Both the position numbers and the translations under genes were made by a program. 17,058 bases of DNA from assembly GCA_045541535.1 (NCBI GenBank), contig JAZQJG010000042.1, positions 1-17,058 on the forward strand. Direction: 5' to 3'. Under the pieces are notes generated by a model. That model was not told the DNA's origin, did no database searches, and saw only the letters and a program-made list of their open reading frames with translations. The stretch comes from Firm-08 sp045541535 (GTDB taxonomy: Bacteria > Bacillota > Clostridia > Oscillospirales > QAKW01). Of the stretch, positions 6,926 to 14,617 are shown piece after piece. How positions within the stretch are numbered: the stretch's first letter is position 1; each line of letters begins with the position of its first letter.

Positions 6926-8134
6926 ATGAGAAGAAATCATAAGATCATTGCACTTTGTCTCGTCGTTGTAATGATGGCCAGCCTGCTGTCTGCTTGCGCC
7001 GGTCAGAGCTACAATGATGGCAAATACACCGGCGACCTGATTGAGGTATCCAAGCTGTACGAGGATATCACCGAAACCAAAGAGGTCGGCAACAAGACGA
7101 TCTACGTCGATGCCCCTGTTGAGGAGGATCCCAACGCCGGAAGTGAAAATACCGAAGATGAGAACACCGGAAGTGAAAATGCCGGGGGTGGGAACGACGA
7201 GAGTGAGAACGCCGGAGGCGAAAATGCTGATGGTGAGAACAACGCGGGCGATACCCCCGTTGACGAGCCCGTGAGCGATGAAGAATACGAGGATTATAAC
7301 ACCACTTGTATGTCCTTCAACGTTCTGGAGTGGGATACTCACTACACCGGTTATGCCAGTCCCGAGACTCGCGCTCCTTGGATTGTTGACACCATCAACA
7401 TCTACGATCCCGATCTGTTGGGTACCCAGGAGGTAACCAAGGGCAGTGCCAGCACCCAGAACTGGGATATGTGCACCTATCTGATCGATCAGTTGAGCGG
7501 CAAATATGATTACCGCACGCTGCTGGATGAGAAGGATCAGCCCGGCTCCACCGTTGCTGTCACCAAACTGACCATCGGTTCCGGTTTGATCATCTTCTGG
7601 AAGAAGGACCGTTTTGAGCTTAAGGACAGCGGCGCCAAGGTTTACTCCAACGACTCCGGCCGTCACTTCCAGTGGGTTAAGCTCTACGATAAGCAAGAGG
7701 CTATTACCATCGTTATGACCAACACCCATATGTCCATTAACCCCGGTACCCCCGGTGACGTTGCCGCCGGTGATAACATCCGTTTGGGTCAGGCCAACGA
7801 GCTCTACAACTTCTGGAACACCCAGTGTGAGGATGGAATGGCGCTCTACGCTACCGGCGACTATAACCACAACACCTCCACCACCGCCTATCAGGCTTTG
7901 AACAAGGGTAAATTCGTTTCCAGCCGTGACGTTTCCAACAAGTCCAATGCAAACTCCTCCATTGACTTTGTATACATCAACGGCGAAGTTCAGGGTTGCT
8001 ATCAGTACATTCGCTGTAACGAGACCTACGAGCCCGACGGCGTTACCAAGGGCGACGTGGACAAGAGAAACGTTCAGTATTGTCCCAGCGACCACTATGC
8101 GGTTGTTGCCCGCTGCACCAACGAGTATCTGTAA
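6926..8134 (+). CDS. EEP-superfamily lipoprotein with acidic Asn/Glu/Gly linker
   Basis: A 402-residue surface lipoprotein. The signal peptide ends in lipobox LSAC, with Cys24 as the lipidation site. Residues about 66-124 form a low-complexity linker of degenerate SEN-AGGEN repeats rich in Asn, Glu and Gly. Residues 127-402 form an endonuclease/exonuclease/phosphatase (DNase I-like) domain with all catalytic positions: Asn132 (SFNVL), Glu169 (GTQEV), His268 (NTH), Asp312/Asn314 (GDYN), Asp347 (SIDFVY) and Asp389/His390 (SDH). It should be an active metal-dependent phosphodiesterase or phosphatase on the outer face of the membrane; nucleic acid, phospholipid or inositol-phosphate substrates cannot be told apart. 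ATG 6926 is preferred because AAGGAG lies nine bases upstream; ATG 6920 is too close. It is a paralogue of the next gene and has its own promoter and terminator. Confidence 0.88.
   Translation: MRRNHKIIALCLVVVMMASLLSACAGQSYNDGKYTGDLIEVSKLYEDITETKEVGNKTIYVDAPVEEDPNAGSENTEDENTGSENAGGGNDESENAGGENADGENNAGDTPVDEPVSDEEYEDYNTTCMSFNVLEWDTHYTGYASPETRAPWIVDTINIYDPDLLGTQEVTKGSASTQNWDMCTYLIDQLSGKYDYRTLLDEKDQPGSTVAVTKLTIGSGLIIFWKKDRFELKDSGAKVYSNDSGRHFQWVKLYDKQEAITIVMTNTHMSINPGTPGDVAAGDNIRLGQANELYNFWNTQCEDGMALYATGDYNHNTSTTAYQALNKGKFVSSRDVSNKSNANSSIDFVYINGEVQGCYQYIRCNETYEPDGVTKGDVDKRNVQYCPSDHYAVVARCTNEYL
7130..7249 (+). repeat. Degenerate linker repeats within the EEP lipoprotein gene
   Basis: This stretch encodes residues 69-108, built from repeated variants of G-S-E-N and A-G-G-E-N. 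At DNA level, CCGGAAGTGAAAAT occurs twice, and related GGNGNGAAAATGCNG units follow. The repeats are imperfect and codon-length multiples, so copy changes would keep the frame. The linker probably holds the catalytic domain away from the membrane through the wall. Confidence 0.65.
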
Positions 8135-8145
8135 ATTTTAGATTC

Positions 8146-8180
8146 AAACAGCGAAGAGCATCACGCTCTTCGCTGTTTTT
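8146..8180 (+). terminator. Rho-independent terminator after the first EEP lipoprotein
   Basis: A 14-bp perfect stem (AAACAGCGAAGAGC, loop ATCAC, and its complement; 8146-8178) runs into T5. It begins 11 bases after the stop codon and should separate this gene from the next. Confidence 0.92.
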
Positions 8181-8248
8181 GCAAAAGGGTGCCACAGGCA
8201 ATCCCTTTGAAGGAACTTTATATATAAATAGGTAAAGAGGTATCAAGG

Positions 8249-9172
8249 ATGAGACGCATCATTGCGCTGCTGCTCTGCCTTCTATTGCTGGGCGGTTGCG
8301 CCGTTCCGGCAGAGAATGGGCAGACCGGGCAAACACAACCGAATGGGGCACAGCCCGATTACGTCACAGAGTTCCGTCCCGGTGGGGAGGGAACGGGCGT
8401 GTCGGTTTCTTGTATGAGCTTTAACGTATTGTCCTGGGACACCCATCAGACGGGTTTTGCCGAGCCGTCAGAACGGGCACCGCTGGTGGTTGATTATATT
8501 TTAGAGAAGAATTGTGATCTGGTTGGCCTGCAGGAGGTTTCCGAGTCCGACGGTTATAATTGGGTCAAGGCTATGGCCGACGGCCTTTCTTCCGTATATA
8601 ATATCCGAATCCTGACTCAGGAGGAGGACAGCGCCTATACCCGTATGGGCATTGCCGCCGGTTTGATGATTTTGTACCGTAAGGACCGCTTTGAATTTTT
8701 GGACAGCGGTTGCTATGAGTTTTTTGAGGACAGCAATCGGTATTATCAATGGGTAAAGCTAAAGGATCGGAAGAGCAATCGGGAGATCTATATGACCAAC
8801 ACCCATTTTTCCATTGACCCCAGCTGGAATCCGGAATATGGAGACGTTCAACGTTTGGACGAGGCCAAGGAATTGGCCGATTTTTGGGAAAGCACCGTGC
8901 AGGCTACACCGCTCTTTGCCACCGGTGACTATAATTGCGGTGAGTTTGAGGAGCCCCATTTGCAGGAACTGCAGGCAGGCATTTTCCAGCCTTCGTCTTC
9001 TGTGGCGGAGGAAGCGGACGGCGGTAGCGGTGTGGATTTTGTATACGTCAACACCCTGTCTATGAATTGCACCCGTTACGTTAAGGACAGTAACGCCTGG
9101 ACGACCGAGTCGGGCGAGCTGTTGGAAATGAGCGATCATTGCCCTGTGATTGCCTACGCAGAATATAAATAA
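8249..9172 (+). CDS. EEP-superfamily lipoprotein, paralogue of the preceding one
   Basis: A 307-residue lipoprotein with a short signal peptide and lipobox LGGC (Cys17), then a short Gln/Asn/Gly/Pro linker, and the same EEP domain from about residue 54. Catalytic positions are all kept: Asn59 (SFNVL), Glu96 (GLQEV), His186 (NTH), Asp227/Asn229 (GDYN), Asp263 (GVDFVY) and Asp296/His297 (SDH). It shares with its neighbour the unusual FNVL-x-WDTH-x-TG segment, the R-FE-LDSG segment, and the YQWVKL/FQWVKL and YMTNTH/VMTNTH strands, which shows tandem duplication and divergence. It lacks the long acidic linker. AAAGAGG lies eight bases before the start. The spacer before it contains only a weak TATAAA-type -10 box, so its promoter is not clear. 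It is 16 bases from the PAP2 gene, probably co-transcribed. Confidence 0.88.
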   Translation: MRRIIALLLCLLLLGGCAVPAENGQTGQTQPNGAQPDYVTEFRPGGEGTGVSVSCMSFNVLSWDTHQTGFAEPSERAPLVVDYILEKNCDLVGLQEVSESDGYNWVKAMADGLSSVYNIRILTQEEDSAYTRMGIAAGLMILYRKDRFEFLDSGCYEFFEDSNRYYQWVKLKDRKSNREIYMTNTHFSIDPSWNPEYGDVQRLDEAKELADFWESTVQATPLFATGDYNCGEFEEPHLQELQAGIFQPSSSVAEEADGGSGVDFVYVNTLSMNCTRYVKDSNAWTTESGELLEMSDHCPVIAYAEYK

Positions 9173-9188
9173 GAAAAGGAATTGTAAA

Positions 9189-9863
9189 ATGAAAAAGAAA
9201 ACCAATATACTTTATATTTTGGCGGCATTGTTGCTGGCGGCCTTTGGCGCGCTGGTGGCAATGTTGCTTACCTACGATCGACAGCCCGTGGGGCCGCAAA
9301 ACAGTGTGATCGGCTTTGCGGGGATCAATTTCAAGGTCTGGAACACTTTGGGCGAGAGCGCCTTGTGGTATGAGATCACCGAAGCTTTGGGTCTGGTGGC
9401 ATTGGCCGCCGTGGGCGGCATTGCCTTGTTGGCGCTGGTGCGACTGATCAAGTGTAAAAGTCTTTTAAAACTGGATGGCGATTTGTGGATCACTGCCGCC
9501 TTTTTGGCGGTGATGGCCGCTCTCTACGTTTTCTTTGAGGTAGTGGTGATCAACTATCGTCCCGTGCTGGAGGAGGGTCAATTGGCCGCTTCCTTCCCAT
9601 CCTCTCACACCATGCTTGTTTTTTGTGTGATGTGGGCGGCCGCGGCTCAATGCGCCCGTCGCATCCGCCCCAAAAGTATTCGGGTTGCCGCAGTCGGCGT
9701 TTGCGTGCTGATCATCGTCGTCACCGCCGTGGGCAGACTCTGTAGCGGTGTCCATTGGCTCACCGATATTTTGGGCAGTGTGTTGCTCAGCGGCGGCCTT
9801 GGCTTGCTCTATTCCGCACTGCTTGCTTCTCTCTCGCACCCCGGTAAGCACGATAAAGTATAA
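9189..9863 (+). CDS. PAP2-family membrane phosphatase
   Basis: A 224-residue integral membrane protein with about six helices (near residues 7-28, 66-87, 99-121, 139-157, 166-181, 193-215). The PAP2 motifs are visible: NYRP (Arg124-Pro125), FPSSH (Ser138, Ser139, His140) and GRLCSGVHWLTD (Arg183, His189, Asp193). These form the active site that removes phosphate from membrane lipids such as phosphatidic acid, phosphatidylglycerophosphate or undecaprenyl pyrophosphate. The lysine normally seven residues before RP is glutamate here (Glu117). The start at 9189 has AAAAGGA eight bases upstream; a longer frame would overlap the previous gene. It follows the second EEP lipoprotein by 16 bases, so the two are likely one operon. 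The lipid substrate cannot be decided from sequence. Confidence 0.88.
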   Translation: MKKKTNILYILAALLLAAFGALVAMLLTYDRQPVGPQNSVIGFAGINFKVWNTLGESALWYEITEALGLVALAAVGGIALLALVRLIKCKSLLKLDGDLWITAAFLAVMAALYVFFEVVVINYRPVLEEGQLAASFPSSHTMLVFCVMWAAAAQCARRIRPKSIRVAAVGVCVLIIVVTAVGRLCSGVHWLTDILGSVLLSGGLGLLYSALLASLSHPGKHDKV

Positions 9864-9868
9864 TAAAA

Positions 9869-9900
9869 ACGGCACTTTCTGCTTGGGCAGAAAGTGCCGT
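9869..9900. terminator. Bidirectional terminator between convergent genes
   Basis: A perfect 14-bp stem (ACGGCACTTTCTGC, loop TTGG, and its complement) fills the 40-bp gap between the PAP2 gene and the FAD dehydrogenase gene. The minus-strand side has a good T tract (TTTTTATTA); the plus-strand side (CATTTATATTTG) is weaker. Confidence 0.9.
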
Positions 9901-9903
9901 CAT

Positions 9904-11415
9904 TTATATTTGTTCTATAATTTTCAGTGCCACTTTAATTCCGTCTACGGCGGCGGACATAATGCCGCCGGCATAGCCGGCGCCTTCGCCGGCGGGATAC
10001 AGACCGGCCACACCCATAGCGGTAAAATCTTCTCCTCTGGTCAGCCGTACGGGGGAGGAGGTGCGACTTTCCACACCGGTCAGCAGGGCGTCGGGATGAT
10101 CATAGCCCTTGATCCTGCGGCCGAATACCGGCAGGGCTTCCCGCATCGCCTGACAAATAAATGAGGGCAATACTCCATCTAACTTGCCGGGGGTCACACC
10201 GGGACGGTAGGTGGGGATCACACTGCCCACGGCGGTACTGCTTCGCTTTTGCATAAAGTCCTCCAGCCGTTGGCAGGGGGCGCGGTAGTTACTGCCGCCG
10301 GCCACAAAGGCGGCCTGCTCCAGTTGCCGTTGAAAACGGATGCCGCTCAAGGGGTGGCCGTCGCCATAATCGGCGGGCTCAATGCCCACCAACAGGGCGG
10401 CGTTGGCGTTGCGCCCGTCACGGGCGTGATAGCTCATGCCGTTGGTTACTACGCCGCCTTCCTCACTGGCGGCGGCTACCACCACGCCGCCGGGACACAT
10501 ACAAAAGGTATACACCCCCCGTCCCTCAGTGGTATGATAGGAAAGCTTATAGTCGGCGGCCCCCAGTGCGGCGGCCGCTTTGCCGTATTGGGCGGCATTG
10601 ATCAGTTCTTGGGGATGCTCGATCCGCGCGCCCACCGAAAAGGCCTTGGGTACCATCACAATGCCCTTGTGATACAGCATTTCCACCGTATCTCTGGCGC
10701 TGTGCCCGATGGCCAGCACGGCGTGACGGGTGGGCAGAGTCTCCTCGGCAATCACTGCCTGTAACTTGCCGCTTTCAATTACCAGATCCGTTACTCGGCT
10801 CTCAAAGCGGATCTCTCCGCCAAGATCGATGATCTTTTTCCGCAGGGAGCGCACCACCTGCCGCAATACGTCGGTACCGATGTGGGGACGTGCCTGCCAG
10901 CGGATATCCTCCGGCGCTCCGCATTCAATAAAGGTTTCCAGCACCTCGGCGCAGAGGGGACTGCCGATGAGGGTGGTCAGCTTGCCGTCGGAAAAGGTGC
11001 CGGCGCCGCCCTCGCCAAACTGCACGTTGCTGTTTGGTAACAGAGGACCGCCCTGCCAAAAGGCGTCAATGTCCCGTTGCCGCTCTTCCACCGGCTTGCC
11101 CCGCTCCAACACAATGGGGCGCAAGCCGCTTTTTGCCAGCATCAGGGCGGCAAACATTCCGCAGGGACCAAAGCCGATGATCACCGGTCGGGTGGCGGCG
11201 GTTTTGCGGGGTACACTCAATCGCTCAATTTCGGGCAGAGGCGCGCCGTCAAATGCCGCTTCCACGTTATAAACAAAGCGCACAGGCTCTTTTCTGGCAT
11301 CCACCGATCTTTTCACGATCCGCCAGTCAGTGGGCTTTTTGCCACATTTTTTGCGTATGGCGGCCCCCACGTCCTGTGGACTTGTGACGGGGATGGTAAT
11401 ACCGTTGATCCGCAT
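9904..11415 (-). CDS. FAD-dependent dehydrogenase (NAD(P)/FAD oxidoreductase, COG2509-like)
   Basis: A 503-residue cytoplasmic flavoprotein. A small N-terminal domain (about residues 1-72) precedes the FAD-binding Rossmann motif GFGPCG (81-86) and the downstream LERG acidic end of strand 2. The segment VQFGEGGAGTFSDGKLTT and the C-terminal FAD contact YPAGEGAGYAGGIMSAAVDG are typical of the widespread clostridial FAD-dependent dehydrogenases of this group. The physiological substrate is not established; roles in tRNA or quinone chemistry have no support in the sequence. It is transcribed alone, divergently from the glycerophosphodiesterase, from a start with an AAGGAAGGG ribosome binding site. 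Confidence 0.88.
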   Translation of the reverse strand: MRINGITIPVTSPQDVGAAIRKKCGKKPTDWRIVKRSVDARKEPVRFVYNVEAAFDGAPLPEIERLSVPRKTAATRPVIIGFGPCGMFAALMLAKSGLRPIVLERGKPVEERQRDIDAFWQGGPLLPNSNVQFGEGGAGTFSDGKLTTLIGSPLCAEVLETFIECGAPEDIRWQARPHIGTDVLRQVVRSLRKKIIDLGGEIRFESRVTDLVIESGKLQAVIAEETLPTRHAVLAIGHSARDTVEMLYHKGIVMVPKAFSVGARIEHPQELINAAQYGKAAAALGAADYKLSYHTTEGRGVYTFCMCPGGVVVAAASEEGGVVTNGMSYHARDGRNANAALLVGIEPADYGDGHPLSGIRFQRQLEQAAFVAGGSNYRAPCQRLEDFMQKRSSTAVGSVIPTYRPGVTPGKLDGVLPSFICQAMREALPVFGRRIKGYDHPDALLTGVESRTSSPVRLTRGEDFTAMGVAGLYPAGEGAGYAGGIMSAAVDGIKVALKIIEQI

Positions 11416-11444
11416 CGGGTCCCTTCCTTTCTGCTTTTTTTACA

Positions 11445-11473
11445 AGTGTAGCATAACTTGCCGCAAATTACAA
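11445..11473 (-). promoter_or_regulatory. Promoter of the FAD-dependent dehydrogenase gene
   Basis: On the minus strand TTGTAA (plus-strand 11468-11473) and TACACT (11445-11450) are 17 bp apart, with a TGC extended -10 element. The next promoter, on the other strand, begins six bases away. Confidence 0.6.
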
Positions 11474-11479
11474 TCGCCC

Positions 11480-11508
11480 TTGCATATTTTTAAGAGAACT
11501 GATAAAAT
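11480..11508 (+). promoter_or_regulatory. Promoter of the glycerophosphodiesterase gene
   Basis: TTGCAT (11480-11485) and TAAAAT (11503-11508) are 17 bp apart. The predicted start is about 15 bases before the start codon, so the leader is very short and consists mainly of the ribosome binding site. Confidence 0.6.
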
Positions 11509-11530
11509 AAAAAGGAAAGGATGATTCGGT

Positions 11531-12364
11531 ATGTTTATTGTTGCTTTGATAATCGTTGCGCTGTTTGCGCTGTATTTGTTCTTGGTTTTTCCCTCCCTGC
11601 GTCGCCACGGGGATAGAGTATTGATGAAAGGAATGTACGTGGCCCATCGGGGCCTGCATGCCGACGAAATGGGCGCTCCCGAAAACTCGGCCAACGCCTT
11701 CTTATTGGCCAAAAAACTGGGTTTTTGCATTGAAACGGATATTCATCTCACCCGAGACGGGGAGGTGGTGGTATTTCACGACAATACCACCGGCCGTATG
11801 TGCGGTACCGATCTGGCAGTGGAGCAATCCACACTGGTAGAACTGCAGGCCCTGCGGCTGGCCGGCACCGATCAGCAGATCCTCACCCTGCAACAGCTTT
11901 TGGCGCTGGTGGATGGGGAGGTGCCCTTGCTCATTGAGTTTAAATGTGTAAAGGGGAACGCCGATGCCTTGTGCACCGCCGCCGATCGGATTTTGCGGGA
12001 ATATCACGGCAAATATATCATCCAGTCCTTCTATCCGCCGGTGCTGTGGTGGTACCGTCGCCATCATCGCAGTATCTGCCGTGGTCAGCTTTCCCGTAAT
12101 TTTATCCGTCACAACAACGCCGACCGCACTCCGGCCAGTGTGCTGTCCGGTTGGCTGCTCTTCAATTTTCTGGCCCGTCCCGATTTTATTTCCTATGATA
12201 TCGGGGATGTGGACGCCATGGCCTTCGGCGTATGTAAAATGCTGGGCGCCGCCACGGCGGGTTGGACCATCCGCACCGAGGAAGAACTGGCCGCCGCAAG
12301 ATTGAGCTTTGATACCTATATCTTTGAGCAGGTTTTGCCCCCACAACCCTATGACGATCTATAA
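11531..12364 (+). CDS. Membrane-anchored glycerophosphodiester phosphodiesterase
   Basis: A 277-residue protein with one N-terminal membrane helix (about residues 2-21) and a GDPD TIM barrel. Catalytic and metal-binding positions of the family are visible: His39-Arg40 (AHRG), Glu51-Asn52 (PENS), Glu68 and Asp70 (ETDIHLTRDG), His83-Asp84 (VFHDNT) and the Glu of LLIEFK. It hydrolyses glycerophosphodiesters to glycerol-3-phosphate and an alcohol, in lipid turnover or teichoic-acid recycling. The membrane anchor resembles a signal anchor; which side the domain faces is not certain. ATG 11531 is preceded by an AAAGGAAAGG stretch. The gene is 277 residues, near the usual 240-280, and ends inside the base of the following terminator. 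Confidence 0.92.
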   Translation: MFIVALIIVALFALYLFLVFPSLRRHGDRVLMKGMYVAHRGLHADEMGAPENSANAFLLAKKLGFCIETDIHLTRDGEVVVFHDNTTGRMCGTDLAVEQSTLVELQALRLAGTDQQILTLQQLLALVDGEVPLLIEFKCVKGNADALCTAADRILREYHGKYIIQSFYPPVLWWYRRHHRSICRGQLSRNFIRHNNADRTPASVLSGWLLFNFLARPDFISYDIGDVDAMAFGVCKMLGAATAGWTIRTEEELAAARLSFDTYIFEQVLPPQPYDDL

Positions 12365-12401
12365 AAAACTGCTCCGTAGCTTGGGCTACGGAGCAGTTTT
12401 T
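12364..12401. terminator. Bidirectional terminator overlapping both convergent stop codons
   Basis: A perfect 17-bp stem (12364-12380 with 12385-12401, loop TTGG) spans the whole 35-bp gap. It includes the last base of the glycerophosphodiesterase stop codon and two bases of the rhamnosidase stop codon. T tracts follow on both strands: TTTTTATATTTTTTT on plus and TTTTTTAT on minus. Confidence 0.93.
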
Positions 12402-14616
12402 ATATTTTTTTAAAGAGCAGTTCGTGCTCGCCTGCCTCCAATCTTTCCTTGCCGATCAGGACAAAGCCCTCAGGCGGGATCACACGGGCGGTGTGGCCTT
12501 CAGGCAGGCGCAGGGAACAGGATACGTCTTCCTCCGTCCGTTTCCAGGATACGGCGGCGTGAGCAGTGTGCCCCTTGCAAAAGGTCATTTCCGACGGGAA
12601 ATAGGGCTGTAACGTCAACTGCTGCGGCCGTCCCGCCGTGGGACGGATGCCCAACAGCACCCGATACATCCATTCCACCACACAGGAATTCATATGATGG
12701 TTGTTGCTCTTTTCAGTATTCCACATTTCATACAGCGTGGTGGCGCCGTCCTCCAACCATTCCTTGTAGGAGGGACTGCCGTCGGCGGTGACGATTTGAT
12801 AGGCAAGTCGGTGCAAGCCGCACAGCTCCAACGCTTTGTACAGATGCCGCAGGGAAACCATACCGCAGTTGTGATGGCAATCCTTGGCCAGTACCCGCTC
12901 ACGAAGTTGCGCTTTCAGCCCCTCGGTGGGGCCGCCCTCCCTTAGAGTGATCATCATAGCTACGGCGGATTGGGAATCCACCATACAACGGTCCGCCTGT
13001 TCATCATAATAGGCGGCGAAAAAGCGGTCATAGCTGTTATGGTAGCGCTGTGATAAATCCTCGGTGTCCTTATTCAACAGCCTGGCCGTTTGCAGACACA
13101 GAGCGTTCAGCCGCAGGTATTGTGCGGTGGTGACGTAGGCCAGTGGGGCAGGGGGATGCTTGTAGTGGAAGGGGCCTGCCCAGTCCCCCAGACCATAGGC
13201 CAGCATTCCGTTTTCATCCTCTTTTTTCTGCAACCAGTTCAGTTGTCGTACCATCGCATCATAGCAGAGTTGCAGGGGTGACAAGTCTCCCGTGGCCTCA
13301 TATATCGCCATTGGCAACTCAAAAATAACGGCGGAGCACAGCGGACCCACACAGCTTGTGTTTTCCTCCAGCCCCCATCCCCAGGTGGGGATAATGGAGG
13401 GGATTTCTCCCGCAGGGGTCTGGGCATCCAAAATGTCCTGCAACCATTTGGCAAAAAAACGGCCGCTGTCAAAACTCGTACAAATCTGTGCGGCGGATGC
13501 CACGGCATCGTTGGCCCAGCCCAATTTTTCACGGGTGGGGCAATCGGTGAGGGCATAGAACATATTGGACCATACCGATCTTCTGGCGCAGGTGATGATT
13601 TGATTCACCGTATCGTCACTGCAGGTAAGATCCGCCACAGCCTCCACCGCCTGATGGACGAATACCGAGCGGATCTCCCGAATCTGTTCTCGGGTTGCTC
13701 CTTCTATTTCAATATACCGGAATCCGTGATAGGTAAATCGGGGTACCACCCGATCCACCCCGCCGGACAAAATGATGCGGTTGGTCTGAAATTCGGGGCC
13801 TTGATAAAAGGGGAAACCGTCCATCCCGTTATGATCAAGGCGGCCGTCGGCAGTGATGCGCTCACTATGACGCAGGATCACCTCACCTCCCGCTTCGCCC
13901 TGCAGGGTGATCTCGGCATAGCCGGAGTGATTTTGACCAAAGTCAAATACCACCCGCCCCCCTTCGTTTTCAAAGATCTTTACGGGAGCCAACTTTTCAA
14001 AGGCGCGGATGGGAGGGCAATCGCACAAGCGGAAAACACCCGTGGGCGGGCAGGGACTCAGGATGGCGTGGGGCCAAGCCGTGCTCTCTGCCGTCAAAAA
14101 CTTCTCGCCGATGCGACAATCGTAGGTCTCACCACTGCGGAGCTGATTGAACAGAATGGGGGAGTCCTCCTTACTGCAAACCCAGCTCTCGTCACTGGCA
14201 ATGCAGTAATCACCTTCTGCATCGGTGATGCGGCATTCCAGGATCAGCTTGGGGGCGCCACGCCAATCGGCGGTGTCAAAGTCCCAGCCGGTTTTCAGAT
14301 TTTCGTTGTAAAAACCGTTACCCAGAATTGCACAAAACTCGTTTTCTCCCTGCTGCAATAGGGCGGTCACGTCATATTCAGTGCACCACAGCGTTTTGCG
14401 ATAATCGCTTACCGGAGCGGTAAACAGATCCTCGGTGACGGGGCGACCGTTGAGATACACCACCCCCAGCCCCAAGGCGCACACCCGCAGACAGGCCCGT
14501 GCGGGCGTCCGGGCTACGGAAAACGTTTTTTTAAATACAGGGGCGGGATCATAGGTTTTGTAGGTAGGATCAAATACCTCGGGAAATTCTATAAATTTTG
14601 CCGTTGTAAAAATCAT
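12400..14616 (-). CDS. Alpha-L-rhamnosidase, glycoside hydrolase family 78
   Basis: An inverting GH78 enzyme of 738 residues that releases L-rhamnose from plant glycosides and pectic side chains. After N-terminal beta domains (YLNGRPV, NGFYNENLKTGWDF), the (alpha/alpha)6 catalytic domain carries TDCPTREKLGWAND, with Asp358, Glu363 and Asp370 at the positions known to be essential (D, +5 E, +12 D). The distal acidic residue is Glu630 in GATTLYEMWN. A C-terminal beta domain ends the protein. No signal peptide is seen, so it is probably cytoplasmic. The start is uncertain: ATG 14616 follows the dtd stop codon by one base; a GTG at 14631 overlaps dtd by 14 bases and would add five residues. Neither has a good ribosome binding site, so translation is probably coupled to dtd. 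It is last in the HAD-dtd-GH78 operon. Confidence 0.92.
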   Translation of the reverse strand: MIFTTAKFIEFPEVFDPTYKTYDPAPVFKKTFSVARTPARACLRVCALGLGVVYLNGRPVTEDLFTAPVSDYRKTLWCTEYDVTALLQQGENEFCAILGNGFYNENLKTGWDFDTADWRGAPKLILECRITDAEGDYCIASDESWVCSKEDSPILFNQLRSGETYDCRIGEKFLTAESTAWPHAILSPCPPTGVFRLCDCPPIRAFEKLAPVKIFENEGGRVVFDFGQNHSGYAEITLQGEAGGEVILRHSERITADGRLDHNGMDGFPFYQGPEFQTNRIILSGGVDRVVPRFTYHGFRYIEIEGATREQIREIRSVFVHQAVEAVADLTCSDDTVNQIITCARRSVWSNMFYALTDCPTREKLGWANDAVASAAQICTSFDSGRFFAKWLQDILDAQTPAGEIPSIIPTWGWGLEENTSCVGPLCSAVIFELPMAIYEATGDLSPLQLCYDAMVRQLNWLQKKEDENGMLAYGLGDWAGPFHYKHPPAPLAYVTTAQYLRLNALCLQTARLLNKDTEDLSQRYHNSYDRFFAAYYDEQADRCMVDSQSAVAMMITLREGGPTEGLKAQLRERVLAKDCHHNCGMVSLRHLYKALELCGLHRLAYQIVTADGSPSYKEWLEDGATTLYEMWNTEKSNNHHMNSCVVEWMYRVLLGIRPTAGRPQQLTLQPYFPSEMTFCKGHTAHAAVSWKRTEEDVSCSLRLPEGHTARVIPPEGFVLIGKERLEAGEHELLFKKI

Positions 14617-14617
14617 A

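Noticed and set aside
6999..7260. The Asn/Glu/Gly repeats considered as a CRISPR array or tandem satellite
   Set aside because: The units are imperfect, have no spacers, and translate in frame as a linker between a lipobox and a catalytic domain.
6620..8095. A 491-codon minus-strand open frame running across the alpha-galactosidase end, a terminator and the first EEP gene
   Set aside because: It crosses a strong terminator and a promoter, its translation is low-complexity Gly/Val/Leu, and the plus strand holds motif-complete genes.
13600..14361. A 253-codon plus-strand open frame opposite the rhamnosidase
   Set aside because: It is antisense to the GH78 gene, with no start signal or recognisable domain.
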